Shown: piece by piece, positions 1 through 33,763 of the stretch
Layout of the letters: each line of letters begins with the position of its first letter
How positions within the stretch are numbered: position 1 is the stretch's first letter
Assembly (NCBI RefSeq): GCF_032854445.1
Contig: NC_088301.1
Location: forward strand, 33,901,187-33,963,186
Source: Liolophura sinensis
Taxonomy: Eukaryota > Mollusca > Polyplacophora > Chitonida > Chitonidae
DNA: 62,000 nucleotides
Direction: 5' to 3'
Translations under genes and position numbers: made by a program
The notes under the pieces: model-generated
What the model saw: the letters and a program-made list of their open reading frames with translations, nothing else
Database searches by the model: none
Told to the model about the DNA's origin: nothing

Positions 1-3000
1 ACCTGAGGTAGTTCTACACTTCCTGTGAATTTGACCTGCAAAGTGGTTACTATTGACAGCGAGTTAAACACAGTATAGTCGTGGAAATAAACTTGCCAAC
101 ATGGGGTGAAATATCGCCCGTATACTTGGTTTGAGTTTCATTCGTGTACAATTATCACTACGATTGCGATCGGAGAGATAATTTATGCAGTTAGGTGGAC
201 AGGAAAAAGTATTTGTTTTCATGGTGATACTAAGTAACCTATTTACATAAGTCGTAGTTAAACTCATTTGATTTGTTTGAGCAATGCAACGACAAGCAAT
301 TAATCCTCTATGTTCCGCTCAGACATCACTAACCCTTCTATGAAAACTTCTCCACTAAACAATAGCTTAATGGCTTTCTTAGTTACACAAAGACATCAGA
401 CGATTTTGAGGTCACCAGGTCAACAGTTTCTGCCCACCATTCCATTGGGTGAAAACATCATTGCCCTCGTTTCTTCTTAAATTTCACACACCCTCACTTA
501 CCACGTGTCTCCTTACAGTGCGTGATCTAAAAGATAAACATGGTAATCCGTGCATTGTGCTATTCTTGTTATGCGAGTATATTACGGGATGTATATGTGC
601 CTGTCAGGATGTCAAATTCACACTGGGTGATGCAAGGATCTTAGACGTTGGTCGCTGAAACGTGTTCTAATTTAACCGAAAAGTGTGAATATTAACTTTG
701 AAGGCTATCCTTTGGTTCCCACCCACAGATTCGGGTCGATACCTAGGTGAGACGCTAATATAAACAAAATTAAATAAAGAAAGCCCACGGCAACGAAATG
801 TCTGAATAAAGAAACGTTGGCGAATATTCCCCAAAATATCTCAATGAAAGGTTTTGAACGGATATAGCGTTCACAATGTAGACCGAGCATTGCATTGTGT
901 TGTTTTTCTCTGGAAAAGCAAACACTGGCTACATCCCTTTGGGCTGGGATTGTGGGATCTTTTCAGCTTGTGTTCATTAAGCAAATAATGGGTAGAAGTA
1001 TACCATGAAGTGAATAACTTAAAAATCTGGCGATATATTTGGAAGGCAAGGTATGTTATATGTATGAGACTCGTGTGTTGAGATGTTCTCTTTCCCAACA
1101 ACGTGCGCGTGAAATATTTGCATTTTGAGAGGTTTCGGCTTAAAACTAATACTAGTCGAAAATCTTAGTTTTGGTTAAGTACACCGGTTGGAACGGAGAA
1201 GCTCGTAAATGTGCCTAACTAAAATCTCTATGCGTCCTTAGTGTTTATAATAAGTAGTTTGTGCTTTATACTAGGTGTGTAATATTAAAGAATGTACTTG
1301 GCGTAGGCGTAGGGGACTGCCGTCAAAGGTGAAGGATCAAACGAACTTACCCAGGAGTTGTCAATATAGCTAACTGTGGGTCTCGAGTATTTCTGTTGCC
1401 TGGAAAAGAATATGTCAACACATCTGACCTTAATTTTTTTTAGTCACTGTCAAGCTTGATCCGCCGAGAGAAACACAGTTGTCGACTATAGGACATAAGA
1501 ACGAGGAATACTTGATGCGATATGTTTTTGGACCATAGGTCTTCAAGTGATCTCTGAAAAAGATGATTTTCCTTTGCGCCACAATTCACAGCAAAGTTTG
1601 AGCAACTTTATCTTGTTTAGCATGCGGCTTATGAGTTGAACTCAAAGCGAGTCTAAGTAGTTTAGTGCCTATTTGGGCCTCTCTGTCTTTAGTCACGGGC
1701 CTGAAATTTGACCCTCAAAGGGTACATCTTAAACACACACCCTCTTCAGACGTAGGTCGTTAGTATTTCAGTGGGTAGACAGCGTTGTGGATCCCAATAG
1801 TCAAATACCTAAGTATTGCCGTAACTGTTCTACAACTTAGAACGAACTTCTTGTGATCTGAAGAGGGGGGTACATTTGCAAGTGCACTATTAATCGTCGA
1901 CGCGTAAAAGTAGCAACTACCGCCTTAAAGACCTTCGCAGGTTACTTCACTGGAGATGTAAAACTGTTAAGAATGTTATTAATGGGAACAACAATTCTGG
2001 GCTTGAAGCTGTGGCCTGGTACGCACTATACGAGACCAAGCACCTTTAATGACCACATTGGATTCAAAGGTGCATTGTGGCCTTCATATCTGTGATACTA
2101 CCGGTATTCGTACCGGCGATTAGATGGATACTGTACATGGACATTTCGGTACTATATTAGCATTGTCGAATTGTGTGATTCGACACTCAACTAAAGTACG
2201 CCACCTGAATGGGATTATTCCGAAAAAGTATGTGGATTAAAATTCTTGGATCTTCCCCATTTTGTTTGAGAATTCTGTGATACTCCAAAACTTTTTTTTT
2301 GAAAATCTTAATATGTTTTGAGACGGTTGAAAATTCGGAATGTTTTAAAATGTACATATACTCCATTGTGGACATGAATGTTCGCTGAAGACCACGAAAA
2401 GGAAAGAGAGCAATCTTCTCTTCGTCATGGGATTTACATAATGGATCTGTCCTGGTCAAGATGGTATTATTCTTTTTCGATGTTTTACACTATCTCTCCA
2501 ACTACGTAGTCCGCGTTAAAATGATTTTCAATAATATACGTCCAGTTCTTAAAACATTCTCTCTACATTGATATCAGTTAAAATTATACTTGACGGTCAA
2601 GGTTGTTGCTGGACATCTTATAAACGTTTGTGCTCCATATCGAGCCGCTTATTAGTTCGTTTGAGAAATGTTTTTTCCTTATGATATTGTCATATTTTAT
2701 AGCATGCTTTACCACACTTTTGCTTTTTAATTGTACCATACTTACTATATTTCCAACTCACAATGCCTTGTGTGTGCAAACGTTTCCCCCCTATGGTTTC
2801 TAGTTTCTTTTTCCGTGTTTGGAAAGTGTTATTTTGAGATATTACTCTATTGTATTCTATTTATATCGATGTATTTTATTGCTTAATCACGCCAATTCTC
2901 GCGCTGTTTATTTAGCTTTCAGGCATTTTTTGAATGGTACTCGAAATTCAAGATACTATAAGACATTCATGTGAGTGCTGCAGTGACATCTACTTACAAT

Positions 3001-3642
3001 TGGTGACATGCTTTCATTTGTCCAGTGCACGGTCCATTTCACATACTAAATTTAGGACCGCTATAAATGACAACTTGAAATGTCTAAAGGTCTTGATTTT
3101 GTGAATCGCCAGGCGATCATAATTATATTGTTTAGGGCTATCTTCGTCACAAAATCGGTCATAGTTCCTCCTGAAAATTATAGACGAAAATGGACACCTG
3201 TCATCTGATACCCTTGCACCACTAGCCAATTAAAAAAAAAAATGGGAGTGCCTTGGGCTATAGAAACATAAAGCTGTGAAAAATGTTCCTCGCTTTTGTC
3301 CCATGCTAAACGACGAAAAAATATTTCCGTTTTTGCCGGAGAAATTTTGCCCTTTTGTGAAATCTGTTCTGTATTTCAAACTATACAGGAAGATTACCGT
3401 ATGAGTTTTTTCCTGGTGAAACAGGACACAGGTGTATGCTCAAGATAGTATGCACGATAATTGTTGAACGCAGCTAACTTCACTGGTTACGTAACTAAAC
3501 TTACACTTTTGCATATTCCTCCCTCTGCACTTTTGCTCTTGCACTACCCTGTTAATAACTGTTTGTATTAATCAGCCTCCCTATCAATGTCTATAAAAGT
3601 CATATATAAAGGGGTACATTCCCATGTATCGTTTTGCTATAG
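1..3642. other. Intergenic or intronic DNA, no gene recognised
   Basis: AT-rich sequence with stop codons in all frames and no long or family-like reading frame. It may hold introns or upstream exons of the gene whose last exon is at 3643-3781, but I could not find a convincing partner exon. The only structure noted is an 11-base inverted repeat (1740-1750 with 1857-1867). Confidence 0.5.
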
Positions 3643-3781
3643 GTGGCTTCACGATTTACCATCGGATTATGGGAAAACAGATCTGCCGATATATGACCCG
3701 GAAGTGATTGGCCCTGAAACACCGGAACCGGAAACTGATATCCCAATCGAGAAGTACGGCTCCACATTTATTTACATTTGA
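3643..3781 (+). CDS. Putative terminal coding exon of an unidentified gene
   Basis: A TATAG acceptor at 3642 is followed by an open frame of 46 residues to a TGA at 3779-3781. The frame requires two bases from the preceding exon. The peptide is protein-like: it starts WLHDLPSDYG, has a short acidic proline repeat (GPETPEPETD) and ends YGSTFIYI. Its base composition is less AT-rich than the flanks. AATAAA hexamers at 4238-4243 and 4298-4303 fit a 3' UTR of about 500 bases. I do not recognise the family. The hydrophobic C-terminal end after an acidic segment would suit a cytoplasmic tail, but that is a guess. No upstream exon was identified, so a chance open frame remains possible. Confidence 0.4.
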
Positions 3782-6700
3782 ACAAAAATTTATTTAATAT
3801 CATGAATTTTTTTTTTACTTTTAACTGTGACGTGTGTAGAAAAGCATTCCTTATGTTTTCTGCTATTGGATTTCCAAGTTGAGATGGATAATCCAAGGTT
3901 CTCCTCTCCTAGGTTTTAGCAAGGGTGCTATGACAAAAATTGTCACTATTTATTGATGCAAATAACGCGTTGATATTTCGCTTCGATGAACGTTCTGAAT
4001 TTGCTTTTATCACATCCAAAGCTTAGATATTTTAGAGGCTTGTGCTTTGATAAGTATAAACTGAACGTTTTGATTAATTTATTTTTTCAGTTTAATTCTT
4101 TATTTCTTTAAAGAAGGATTTCTTACAGCCTAACGGCCACTTCCGAAATCTCCTCAACAAAACAACATACAAAATATGTATATAGGTACATACGTATACG
4201 TATAGACAGTTATAAATATTAATAGATAGCTAATGTTAATAAATAAATAGCTACTTTCAATAAGTTCGAAACTGCCTTTACAGAGATATAGTGATGAAAT
4301 AAAACATATTTAGAAGATTATGATTTGCCAAGTGTGTAGATTTAGCATTCTTCGGAAACCGTCTTTGTATGATCGCTTTGTGACAATTTAAGTGCAAAGC
4401 CAAACTGTTCATGGCAACAGATCAGATTAATCAATTACTTAAGTTTCGTTGAAGTTAGTATTTCCTGGGGTACAAAACAGACGATATTATGCAAGATAAT
4501 TAAAAGCATTCACCTGCGTATTGGAATCTTCGTACTTTATCGGATCGGAGGCCTGATACTTTCATCTGGCTATGAAACTGGCATATTCTGAAACCGAAAG
4601 CCGTGATGGTCTTTTTCAATAGTTTCAACTATTGGTAGGATTGAGTTTAATACAAACGTTGTACCCCGCTGTGCTAAGACTGCTCTCTGTTGTTAGATTT
4701 CTATTTTGGCTTTCCGCTCTGCCAGATTTGTCGAAAGTGAATGGATCATGTAGTACGACTCATTCTTAGTTATCACAATCTATACTATCCTCAGAATTGA
4801 GAAAAATGACAGTGCATGACACTGGAGATAAGCCTTAGAAAAATGTGGAATGCCTTCCAAGCAGATCCATTGGGGCATAACGACTCTGTACTTGTATTAA
4901 CTATTCCATGGGCTTACTTCATAGTCCAATCTTGGATTTTTGAGGGGCCCGCTAATTATAAGAAATAGATTTGGCAGTTATTTCTGATGGATGTCTTAGT
5001 ACAACCATTTGAAGTGACGACAGGGAAGGGGTCAAAAATAATACATTTAAGCTAATATCTCACCCATTTCAAATCCCGTTTATTATTTACCCAAGCACTC
5101 TGTCCTATGTCATTGGAGTGGGACGTAAACAAAGAACTTGGAATTTTAACTGAATCTGAAACACCTGTACAAAAGTCCTTGATTTTATGGCAAAGCAAAC
5201 TCATTCGCTTGAACAAAAATGAAATGGTGACAAACTTCATAGCTTGATCTAGCGTTCCACGTCTATATTCTGAGTGAAATATAAATTTTCTTTGATTTAA
5301 ACCTATCTGGAATAACATAAGGAGGTCTGGTTTAGAATTGTTTTCTTAGTTTGCAGGACCAGTCGTAAATGCAATATGTGAGTTAACATACAAGCATAGA
5401 AGTAAACAATAATAATTTTAAAAAAAAAGGCTGAGGGGGGGGGGGGCGGGGACACATACGGATGTAAAACAAAATTCCGGCCCTGTTCACTGATTAGGAC
5501 TTGTGTTTAATTCAATAAACTGCAATCTCCTTTATCAACTATTAACTGCAGTTTTCTCATGAGCCGTGTTATTGAAAAACTTGTGTGTGATCAAAACTTT
5601 AGTGAACAGTTGTTCAGGTCTTTGGAAGATTGTAAATAAACTAAAAAGCTACACAACGTCTTTCCAAGAGGTATCGTTTTAATTTGGACGCTAGCCAAAA
5701 CTCGTTACACAGAGGGGATATGGTCGTCTTTTGTTGTGTAACGCCGGAGGCGCTAAGTGTATTGTTTCTGTAACGCCTTGTAAAGACACCTAGCATACGA
5801 CGCGTTCCCCATCACCATGTCATCTAGCTTTATAAGGCATCTATAATAGATTTGTGCCCAGCAGCCTTTAGCCACGCGCTCACTGTTGTATCAGTATATT
5901 TATGTTCGCTCTGTTGAATTTTGTTCTTAACTTTAGGAAGATGGTCTTTTAACAACCAGTTTAGTTGACAAGCTGGCACAAGCCACACTCTGACTTAGAG
6001 TTAAACAGTTACTGGTTTTGCCTAGGGATTCTGGTTGAGTCTGTCAACCGGGTGCAGTAATTCCGACACTGATCTTGCTCATCTGGGAGTTTCTATGCCT
6101 GCTGTACTCGATCTTCGCCTGCCTATCCCAGTGATTAGATGTTATAGTTCCCCATATCTACATTTCGTAACATTCTCGGTAAACGAAACCTGAAGAAAGA
6201 TGTGTGCTAAAAACGACAACACTTGAATAGATCAGTTAAAAAAGGCCACTGAATTCTGATAGGACAAATTTTTATGTATGGCTTGTCGAGACCTCATTTA
6301 ATACATGCAGCAGCGGCGATGTTAAACTTTTTGAATGTACCATTAGAGGACACAGTTACAATTGAACAAACACGTCAGAACGGAGGTTGTTTGACATTCG
6401 GTTGGGTCTTTTTGTAAAGAGGTTGTCAGAGACGGATTTTACCACACCTCCCTTACAACGTTCGCGGCTCTGACAGAATCCTGTATTCATCGCTGTATCG
6501 GAAGTCCGCAAATATTTTCTCTAGGGCAAATTCTGACGCAGCTGTATATGTCTACGAGTGTCGATCTGTGCTATCGGGAGTGGAATATTCTGGAAGTTTA
6601 CTACTAGTGGAAAATACAGGACTTTCGATTGATAAAACTTAAGATGTTCGTTGGTGCCCCACCGTTAATGATTTTTAAAGCGTTGATTCTAAGGGGAAAC

Positions 6701-7177
6701 GTTCATGCCAACTCAGGACTTTGATGCCTAGACAGTGGAATTTACTGATGAAATAACTGAAACATGTCTGTAATCTGGAGTATTTCCATCAAGTTGGGCC
6801 AAAGGAATCATCGTCCCACTATTCGTCATTGACAGGATACACTTTCAATACTGTACTTGACAGTGGTGAATTTACAAACTTTTGCCTATTGTTCGTGAAG
6901 GGGCGTGTTCTTCACATCAAATCTGGTGTAATAGAGGGAGACAATCTCTGATACTTCAGAGTCAGTCGAGCATGGCGTCAAAGTGAGCTTATTGCAGTGT
7001 GGGCATGTATGTAGTGTGTGAAACCATGCGTAGCTTTTGAATCAGGCCCTCAGGCTCCCAGCCAATTATTAAACTAGGAACCCTCTTTATATTCATCCTT
7101 CAGGCTACCAGTTCGTAAAAGACACCTTTATCTACACATTACATCTGGAGAAGCAAACGACCCATATATCTAATGCA
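3782..7177. other. Intergenic DNA upstream of grh
   Basis: AT-rich DNA without a recognisable gene. It contains possible polyadenylation signals near 4238 and 4298 and a poly(G) run at 5435-5451. The grh promoter and any noncoding 5' exons probably lie here or further upstream, but no core promoter motif can be assigned. The last 75 bases, from a possible acceptor at 7102, are open in the grh frame. Confidence 0.5.
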
Positions 7178-27163
<19,986 letters not shown>

Positions 27164-28700
27164 TTGGTCTCTTCTCTTCATGAATAACAAAGACGACCAT
27201 GAGTGAACGGAGGAATAACTCAGTTGCCTTGGCAACGAAACGATGACACCTCGCACATTCACGAATATCTTTGAAGAACAACGTTGACACTGTGGACGGT
27301 TTTACCCCCGAATCCCCTTTAGTGCAAATTAAATGAACAATGAAACAAACATTCTGAGGATACGGGCATTGGTCTTGTGAAGTGGACGATGGTGGTCGAT
27401 ATTATAAAACCATGACACCTCATGGATGCCCTTGCTTTCCCCTTTTTCCATGGATGGAAGCTTGGATATTAGAACTAGATTCTCGTCCATTTCATGATCA
27501 ATGCATCCTTTCCATTTCCACCAGATCTTATATTTTTTTACTGTTACTTGTTTGAGATGGATATATTATTCGACATTGTATTTAAATAAACGTAAATTGT
27601 ACATAGTTATATTTTATAATACTTGTTATATATTTCTAAGTTTAACATTACATCTTCAGCTGTTGATAGAGACTATGATAGAGCAGCATTTCAGTAGCAA
27701 TATAAGTGTAAATAGTCGGTATGAATCGGACTTTAACCCATTTCAAACTATTCCATTTATGTACATATTGTGAAATTGAACTTACAATGACATTGACATT
27801 TTCACTGACATTCTGGGATTGAAAAAAAAAATGTACATCCATTTCTTTTTTTTGTCGTCCCGATTAAAATTTACTGGACCATACTTGCTGCTGCATTTGT
27901 TTGTTGCTCGTCGCATAATGCACCTCCATGTTTGTGATCTTAGTGATTTGAGACTAATGCTAATTACATAATATGTATCGAACAATCTTCAATCATTTCT
28001 GAAGCCCAAGCATTATTCAAGGGCGTGTAAGTGTTCGGCAGCAACCAGTATTCATTAGACAGCTAGTAAAATTGTTTTCGTGTAATTGTTTCATGTGGTC
28101 CAATATCATCACTGTCTAGAAAGTATAAAATCATTCCATATAATAAGGCGATGTAAATAACGTAATTGCTTCAGGAGTACGGAGGTGCTTCTGTACGTTA
28201 AGCGCTGCTCCGTTCTGCACCAGCTATTCCTCGTTTCTCTTCAATTTTGTTAAACCAGAATGTTGGCCGAAAGAAAACGCATTACCATGTATTATTGTGC
28301 TTTAGAAAAAAGTGTTTTGACATAACGTAAGGTGCTGAAAATGGATAAAAGTTATAAGTGCGACCCTGACTGTCTACTTTATAGAACTAGTTGTCCAGAT
28401 GTTAGTTAAATGAATGATTACTTTTGCTTATAATTCGATATTTTTCTTATGGACTTCCTTTTTTAATGTTTTGGTGTTCAGTAATTCAATAAGAAATTGC
28501 AAACGTTGTTTGTTGGGAATAACCAGGTGATGTTTCTATTAGTTTCGCTTGCAGCAGTTTCATGTGTTTTACATATTATTTATGTATCATACAATATACA
28601 TATTTTGAAATGGGTCTTTTTTTGATTTTCAATATCCCTGATCGTATGCTATATTTTTGTAGTCCTTTGAATTTGTATAATATGTTGCCATGTTACAATA
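27164..28700 (+). other. grh: Probable grh 3' UTR and adjacent flank
   Basis: No coding potential after the stop codon. The first canonical AATAAA is at 27585-27590, giving a short UTR of about 430 bases; an ATTAAA at 27864-27869 allows a longer form. The exact end cannot be set from sequence alone. Confidence 0.5.
27585..27590 (+). terminator. grh: Candidate polyadenylation signal of grh
   Basis: Canonical AATAAA hexamer about 420 bases after the grh stop, followed within 50 bases by T-rich sequence. Confidence 0.45.
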
Positions 28701-29488
28701 GACCCACTATATCTCCCACCTTAATTTAGAAAACCCAGTGCGCAACCTATGACATAATCTAGAAATCGTTTATTGGTTGCACAACTTTTGCCGCCTTAGT
28801 TGGGCGAATCACTATTACGTGATAGGTCAGTAATAACCTATCAAAAAGTGCTTCTGAATTGCTATGGAGGCTTCATTGGCGAATCATTATGTATCTATTG
28901 TCCTAATTATTAATCCAAAACATCTTGGGTCTATATCTGAAGACGGTAACTATCACCTTTATAGGCCCAGATGGAATTTGTTCTGGTGTAGTATGAATGT
29001 TTTTGTTAATGATAGAAAAAAGGTCTTGATAGCGTGAAAAAGAAGCTGATGAAAGTCGTTTTTACATGTTACATCTTCATTACACATATAGTTCCATCCA
29101 CCATCGTCATGTTTTATAGAATAGCCCTTTTAAAGTCACGTGACTAGTCAAAAAAAAGAAGTTGGGACTGACCAAAATAGGTGTGCTGTTAGAATTGAAT
29201 TTTCTGGACAAGAAAGCAAACTTACAGATTTCAAAATGTGGCTTAAGAAACTCCAGTTATTTACACCAGCGAAGCTATAAATATCATGTTGTCGTTGTAT
29301 ATCATTCCAATAAAGGAAAATCTTGGTGCCTTATTACATGGAAAGGTTGTTTTTATCATTTTGTACTTATTCCTGTCCATTTTCTGTGTGTGTTTTTATT
29401 CCATGTGGAAAATAATGTTAAAGTGCGCAAGGCAGATAAATATTTCACTAACCTTATCTGTTCAATGATTTCGTTTTGGACTTGAATT

Positions 29489-29570
29489 AGGTCGATTGAT
29501 TGATTGATTGATGGTTTTTTGTATGACTCCAATCTCAAGAATATTTCCGTGGCCTTTGGCAAGTTACTGA
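29489..29570 (-). mobile_element. SINE tail fragment with GATT repeat
   Basis: A (GATT)n stretch followed by GGTTTTTTGTATGACTCCAA and TCAAGAATATTTCC resembles the 3' tail of the family 1 SINE in reverse orientation, strongly decayed. Confidence 0.4.
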
Positions 29571-29727
29571 CGAACATTCGTACGGTGGTATACTGATGGA
29601 AGCAGTTCTTAAGAGTAACGCATCTAACTGAGCTACATCGCTCTTCCTCTCATCATTTAGACACTGCCGTTCAAATCCGCTTTGCCCCCCAACAGCACAC
29701 ACTGATCTTCCTTACTTGGTGATAAAA

Positions 29728-29856
29728 ACACACCTTATGACTCTTTGTCGTCATATGACTGAAAAATGGTTAAAAATTTAAGACGTTTAGTGTTTTACGT
29801 CTATATACTTCACACTTTTTCATTCATATGACGACAAAGAGTCATTAGGCGTGTGT
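29728..29856. repeat. Large imperfect inverted repeat
   Basis: Arm 29728-29768 (with GACTCTTTGTCGTCATATGA) is the near-perfect reverse complement of arm 29814-29856 (with TCATATGACGACAAAGAGTC). The spacer is about 45 bases. The arms are probably the ends of two repeat copies joined tail to tail. Confidence 0.8.
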
Positions 29857-30115
29857 ACATATACTGTGCACGTCTTCTTGTTGCCCTTCGAGTCAATTCA
29901 CCAAGGTGCTACCGCCGCTAAGGTATCATGCCGAAGACACCAGACATGCATGACGACACCCAGTCACATTATACCGGGCCAGCCAGTCCTGTTTCCTTGC
30001 TATAATGTCTCAATGCTGAGCGCTAAAGGAGGTGGCAAAAAGAAGCATTTTAAGTCTTTGGTACGACTCTACCGGGTTTTGATTCCAGGTCCCCCGACAT
30101 CTACGCGACGTTCTA
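29814..30115 (-). mobile_element. Interspersed repeat family 2 (non-autonomous element)
   Basis: Contains GACGACAAAGAGTCATTAGG, GACACCAGACATGCATGACG and CCGGGCCAGCCAGTCCTGTT, which I recall as a common repeat of bivalve genomes. A diverged second copy lies at 30690-30935. It has no coding capacity; whether it is a SINE or a MITE is not settled. Confidence 0.5.
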
Positions 30116-30689
30116 ACATTAAGATACCGAAGCGGTCTTCATACCTGATAGGGTAAAAACATAACTTGTCCACCCAGTCAGCACAAAGGCGATGCGTGCT
30201 CGTACTTTTTATCGGTACAATACGTATGCCTTATGTCAGGTTTCCTCGTTGGATGGAGGCCGATTTAATGTCGGCAATATGAAAGCCGGACAGAAAACCG
30301 ATTAACATCACAGTGCAACAAAAGTAAGTTCCCCCCGAAACGTTGTTTGATGTATCACGTGATGTACTAGATCGCAATGAAATTTTGCCCACACTATCCC
30401 AGTAATCAGGCGGACGCGGTATATCAAGGAATAACGTACAAGTGCAGTTGTTCGCTAATGGGCATGCGCAAACTGAAAATCGGTCGATTGTAAAAATTTC
30501 ATAAAAGGAGTCAACCAGATTTTTCATCACACCAGTCCTGAAATATTGGTGCGGATGGGCATTAAGGACATGACACACACCACAAGAAATTCATGCGGTT
30601 AAACATGACCTGCATCAGATCCGAGATGGTCAATGAAAGGTTCTCCGACCTGAAGCGCCCACATTACTTTCCACAAGTCTTGGACATTC

Positions 30690-30935
30690 AATGTTGCACG
30701 ACGACAAAGGAGGCTTATCTAGTGCTGCTTCACTGAGACGACTTACAAAAGGCAAGTAAGCGGCCCAGCCGAGCCACTATACTTATACGGGTCAACCAGT
30801 CGTTTCACTATCCCATTCATGCTGAACGCTAAGCTAGGAAGTTACCTCTTTTGAGGTCTTAGGTGTGATCTGACCCAGGATTGACTCTGGATCTACCGCT
30901 CCCGAAGCTGACTCTATGCCCACTGTGCCATCAAG
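30690..30935 (-). mobile_element. Interspersed repeat family 2, diverged copy
   Basis: Shares GACGACAAAGGAGGCTTATC, GGGTCAACCAGTC and CATGCTGAACGCTAAGC with the 29814-30115 copy in the same order and orientation, with many substitutions. Confidence 0.45.
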
Positions 30936-31066
30936 GACGGCCGTACGACAGGAGAGGAAGTCAGCCAACATGCGCTGAACTTCAATTCATCGCATTTGTG
31001 AGAGGTTCGTGGGTCATTTGCTGCGTTCGCATGCTAACCAACAAGCCACGAGGGTTCCATTGGTAT
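30936..31066 (-). mobile_element. SINE family 1, 5'-half fragment
   Basis: GGAGAGGAAGTCAGCCAACA through TGGGTCATTTGCTGCGTTCG to CAAGCCACGAGGG matches the tRNA-related head of the SINE at 35646-35911 in the same orientation, but lacks the 3' tail. Confidence 0.65.
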
Positions 31067-33763
31067 TTACCATAGCCAGATACCTTACCCATTACTTACA
31101 ATGCCTCTTCTAATAAATTGCATTTAATATCACTGCATTATAGCATTTGCATAAACAGTTAGGATGAAACCCTACCTGAGGTAAAATGACAGCAGGCCGG
31201 ATTTTATCGATTTCGTGTGACCAACCATCACACTGTCTTTGCTTGCTTAAGCTTTACTATGCTTTGCGTGGTGAAGTCTTTGGTATTGTCTTAGGTCATT
31301 TGTTTTTGTTTGTCGTATACCTAAGAATGTGCTACTTTATACGACCAGTGATCGAGTTTATACAATTGACTGACAGTTTCAAGTATTTAACAATCTTGAT
31401 TCGGAGCAGATGACGATTTCTGACGAATTGCTAAGTCGTCAGACATTGACCTTTCCGAGACGAAAATTAAAAATAACTGTTCCCGGGATAAAAGGTATTG
31501 TGCACTCCAAGTTACCACTGAGGATAGCATGAACTGATAAGAATAATATTAACAAACTTTTATTCCACACTTAATGCAAAGTGACTTATCATAGGTGAAT
31601 GTACATTGTACATTTTGGAACAGACAACACGGTCTTGACAATTGGTGTCATGATACCCATTTAACCAATATGTCATTCAAAATCCAGCTTTCTTACATCA
31701 ATATAACATCAGGAAGTTTGTTGAGATATAGGTAACGATTGCTAGTTTCCCTATGTCTCTACCCATTTTCATCTTGCATAAACTTAACCTGCCAGCTGTC
31801 GTATAACTGGAACATTCCTGATTAAGGAGTAAAGCCTATGTTAAATAAATACGTAAACAAGCGGCCTTTGAAATGCACTGGCATATAAACCATTAACTTG
31901 TTTTTTTTTTTTTTTTTTTGTTATATCTCAAATAACGACGTACGTTTGAACCGGCACTGTAGTACTATAGCTGTATTGTCAAGACTCCATGTGGTTGGGC
32001 TACCATGCACATGGCAATTCATTAGTACAAAAGGCAAAGCATTTCCAGATTAAAATTTACCATAAAAGTTTTTAATCTCAATAAATCAATCACCCAATTA
32101 TACAATTCAGTTACACCATGAATTTGAATAACCCAGTGTCGTCAGCGTATATGTGAAAGTTTTCCATAATTCCACTCCCAGATTGTCCGTTGTTTCCGGT
32201 TTTGCGCAACAGAAGGTATTCTACCTATTAATAACATGTTGCTTGCCAAACGACTAAATGCTGTTGGTTTATAGCCAATAATACAATGTTGCGTTACTGA
32301 CCACTGATGCTGGGACAATACAAAAAAAAGTCACAATATCGTTGTAGGAGCGAAATTAAAACTTCGTACAACATCTTGCTACTTTATGCTCTGTTGCTGT
32401 ACGTGAACATTTCACACGTATAAAACTGTGATATCGCTTTTGCTGTAGGTGAGATATACCTTCTGACAAATATGGTAGTTCGTCACCCATTTATCCAATA
32501 TGTCATAAATAAAATAAACATAGATAAATAGATGTTTTGGTGATATGCATATTATAGCAAATGAGTATATGATAAAAAGTCAAAGCGTTTTTGTATAGGT
32601 GCACTATTCAAACTGTCAAAAAATGTCAGTTTTTGTTAATGCCTCCTCCCCCCCCCCCCTGCTTGGGGACACATCATCAAAATATTTAATTACAACAACG
32701 GGACAAAATGTCGTAAAACCAGCTGAAAACTAAAACAGATCTTCTAGGAACATTCCGCGTCGAATTTCCACCAAATCATATCTTTTATCTGATCTGTTAT
32801 AGAGATTCAGCCTCTGAGAAGTGAAAAATGTCAAACGAGAAAATTACAGACTGAAATATTACTTTTGCTTAGCAGATGTGAATTCTCCTCCCTTGATCTT
32901 TTGTGTGTCAAACACAATGCGTCATTAGGTTAATATGGGGTAGCTTTTTTCAACGCCTTAGCCCGATATGAGACACAACTCAAATCTTACTATGTGTAGT
33001 GAAATGCGTAGGCGACGTGCTGTAACCAAACTCCAGCTTCAATGTCAACTTGTCAACACCTCCGAAACTGATATGGACAGGAATGCTATCCCTAAAAAGT
33101 TGTATTCTGTCAGATGCTCTCTTAATATTCTTACAAAGATTTCTTTAGTGATAAAAAATCAAGTAGAGTAAATAAACACCCTGGGTGTATATCATTTTTG
33201 CTGTTATGCCTTTTTAAATTGATAGATAGGACATTCGTTTGTGTTGATGTTTTTATTGGCTGAAATGTCGTATGAGACACTAACTTTGTCAACTGGTGTG
33301 ACTAACTTTGTGTTTTTATGTTACTGAAAGGATAAAGCAAATGAAGACGTCTTTGTGGTTATGTTTCTCTTAATGCATTTACTTAGATAGGTTGTATGAA
33401 AAAGACAAATTTACCGACTTGTCAAACAACAGAAGATAGAGGCTTTCTTCCTAAAATGGCGACATCGGTAAGGCTTGAGTTCGATCCCAAAGTTCATCAA
33501 GTTATTTCAGTTCTTTAGGAAGTGAATCACGGCCAGGTTTATCACTGACTCAGTCCCCAACCGTTTACATCTATCGAAGTAACCAAAAGTGCCGCTACGT
33601 ACATTAATAGAATGCTAAATGAGCGGTAAATGAGCCTGACCTCCAAAAATTAGTTTTTAAGCATGTATATACGGTCCTTCACGAACCTCAGTGGGAACAA
33701 ACGTGTAAAAGGCTGCATGTTAGGTTGAATCAGGTCGACATACTCTTTAAAGTACATATGCCG

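Noticed and set aside
1740-1867. Inverted repeat CCCTCTTCAGA / TCTGAAGAGGG as ends of a mobile element
   Set aside because: Only 11 bases of match, no target-site duplication and no second copy seen in the window.
29162-29485. 107-codon + strand open frame downstream of grh
   Set aside because: No domain, AT-biased composition, no splice or promoter context; probably chance.
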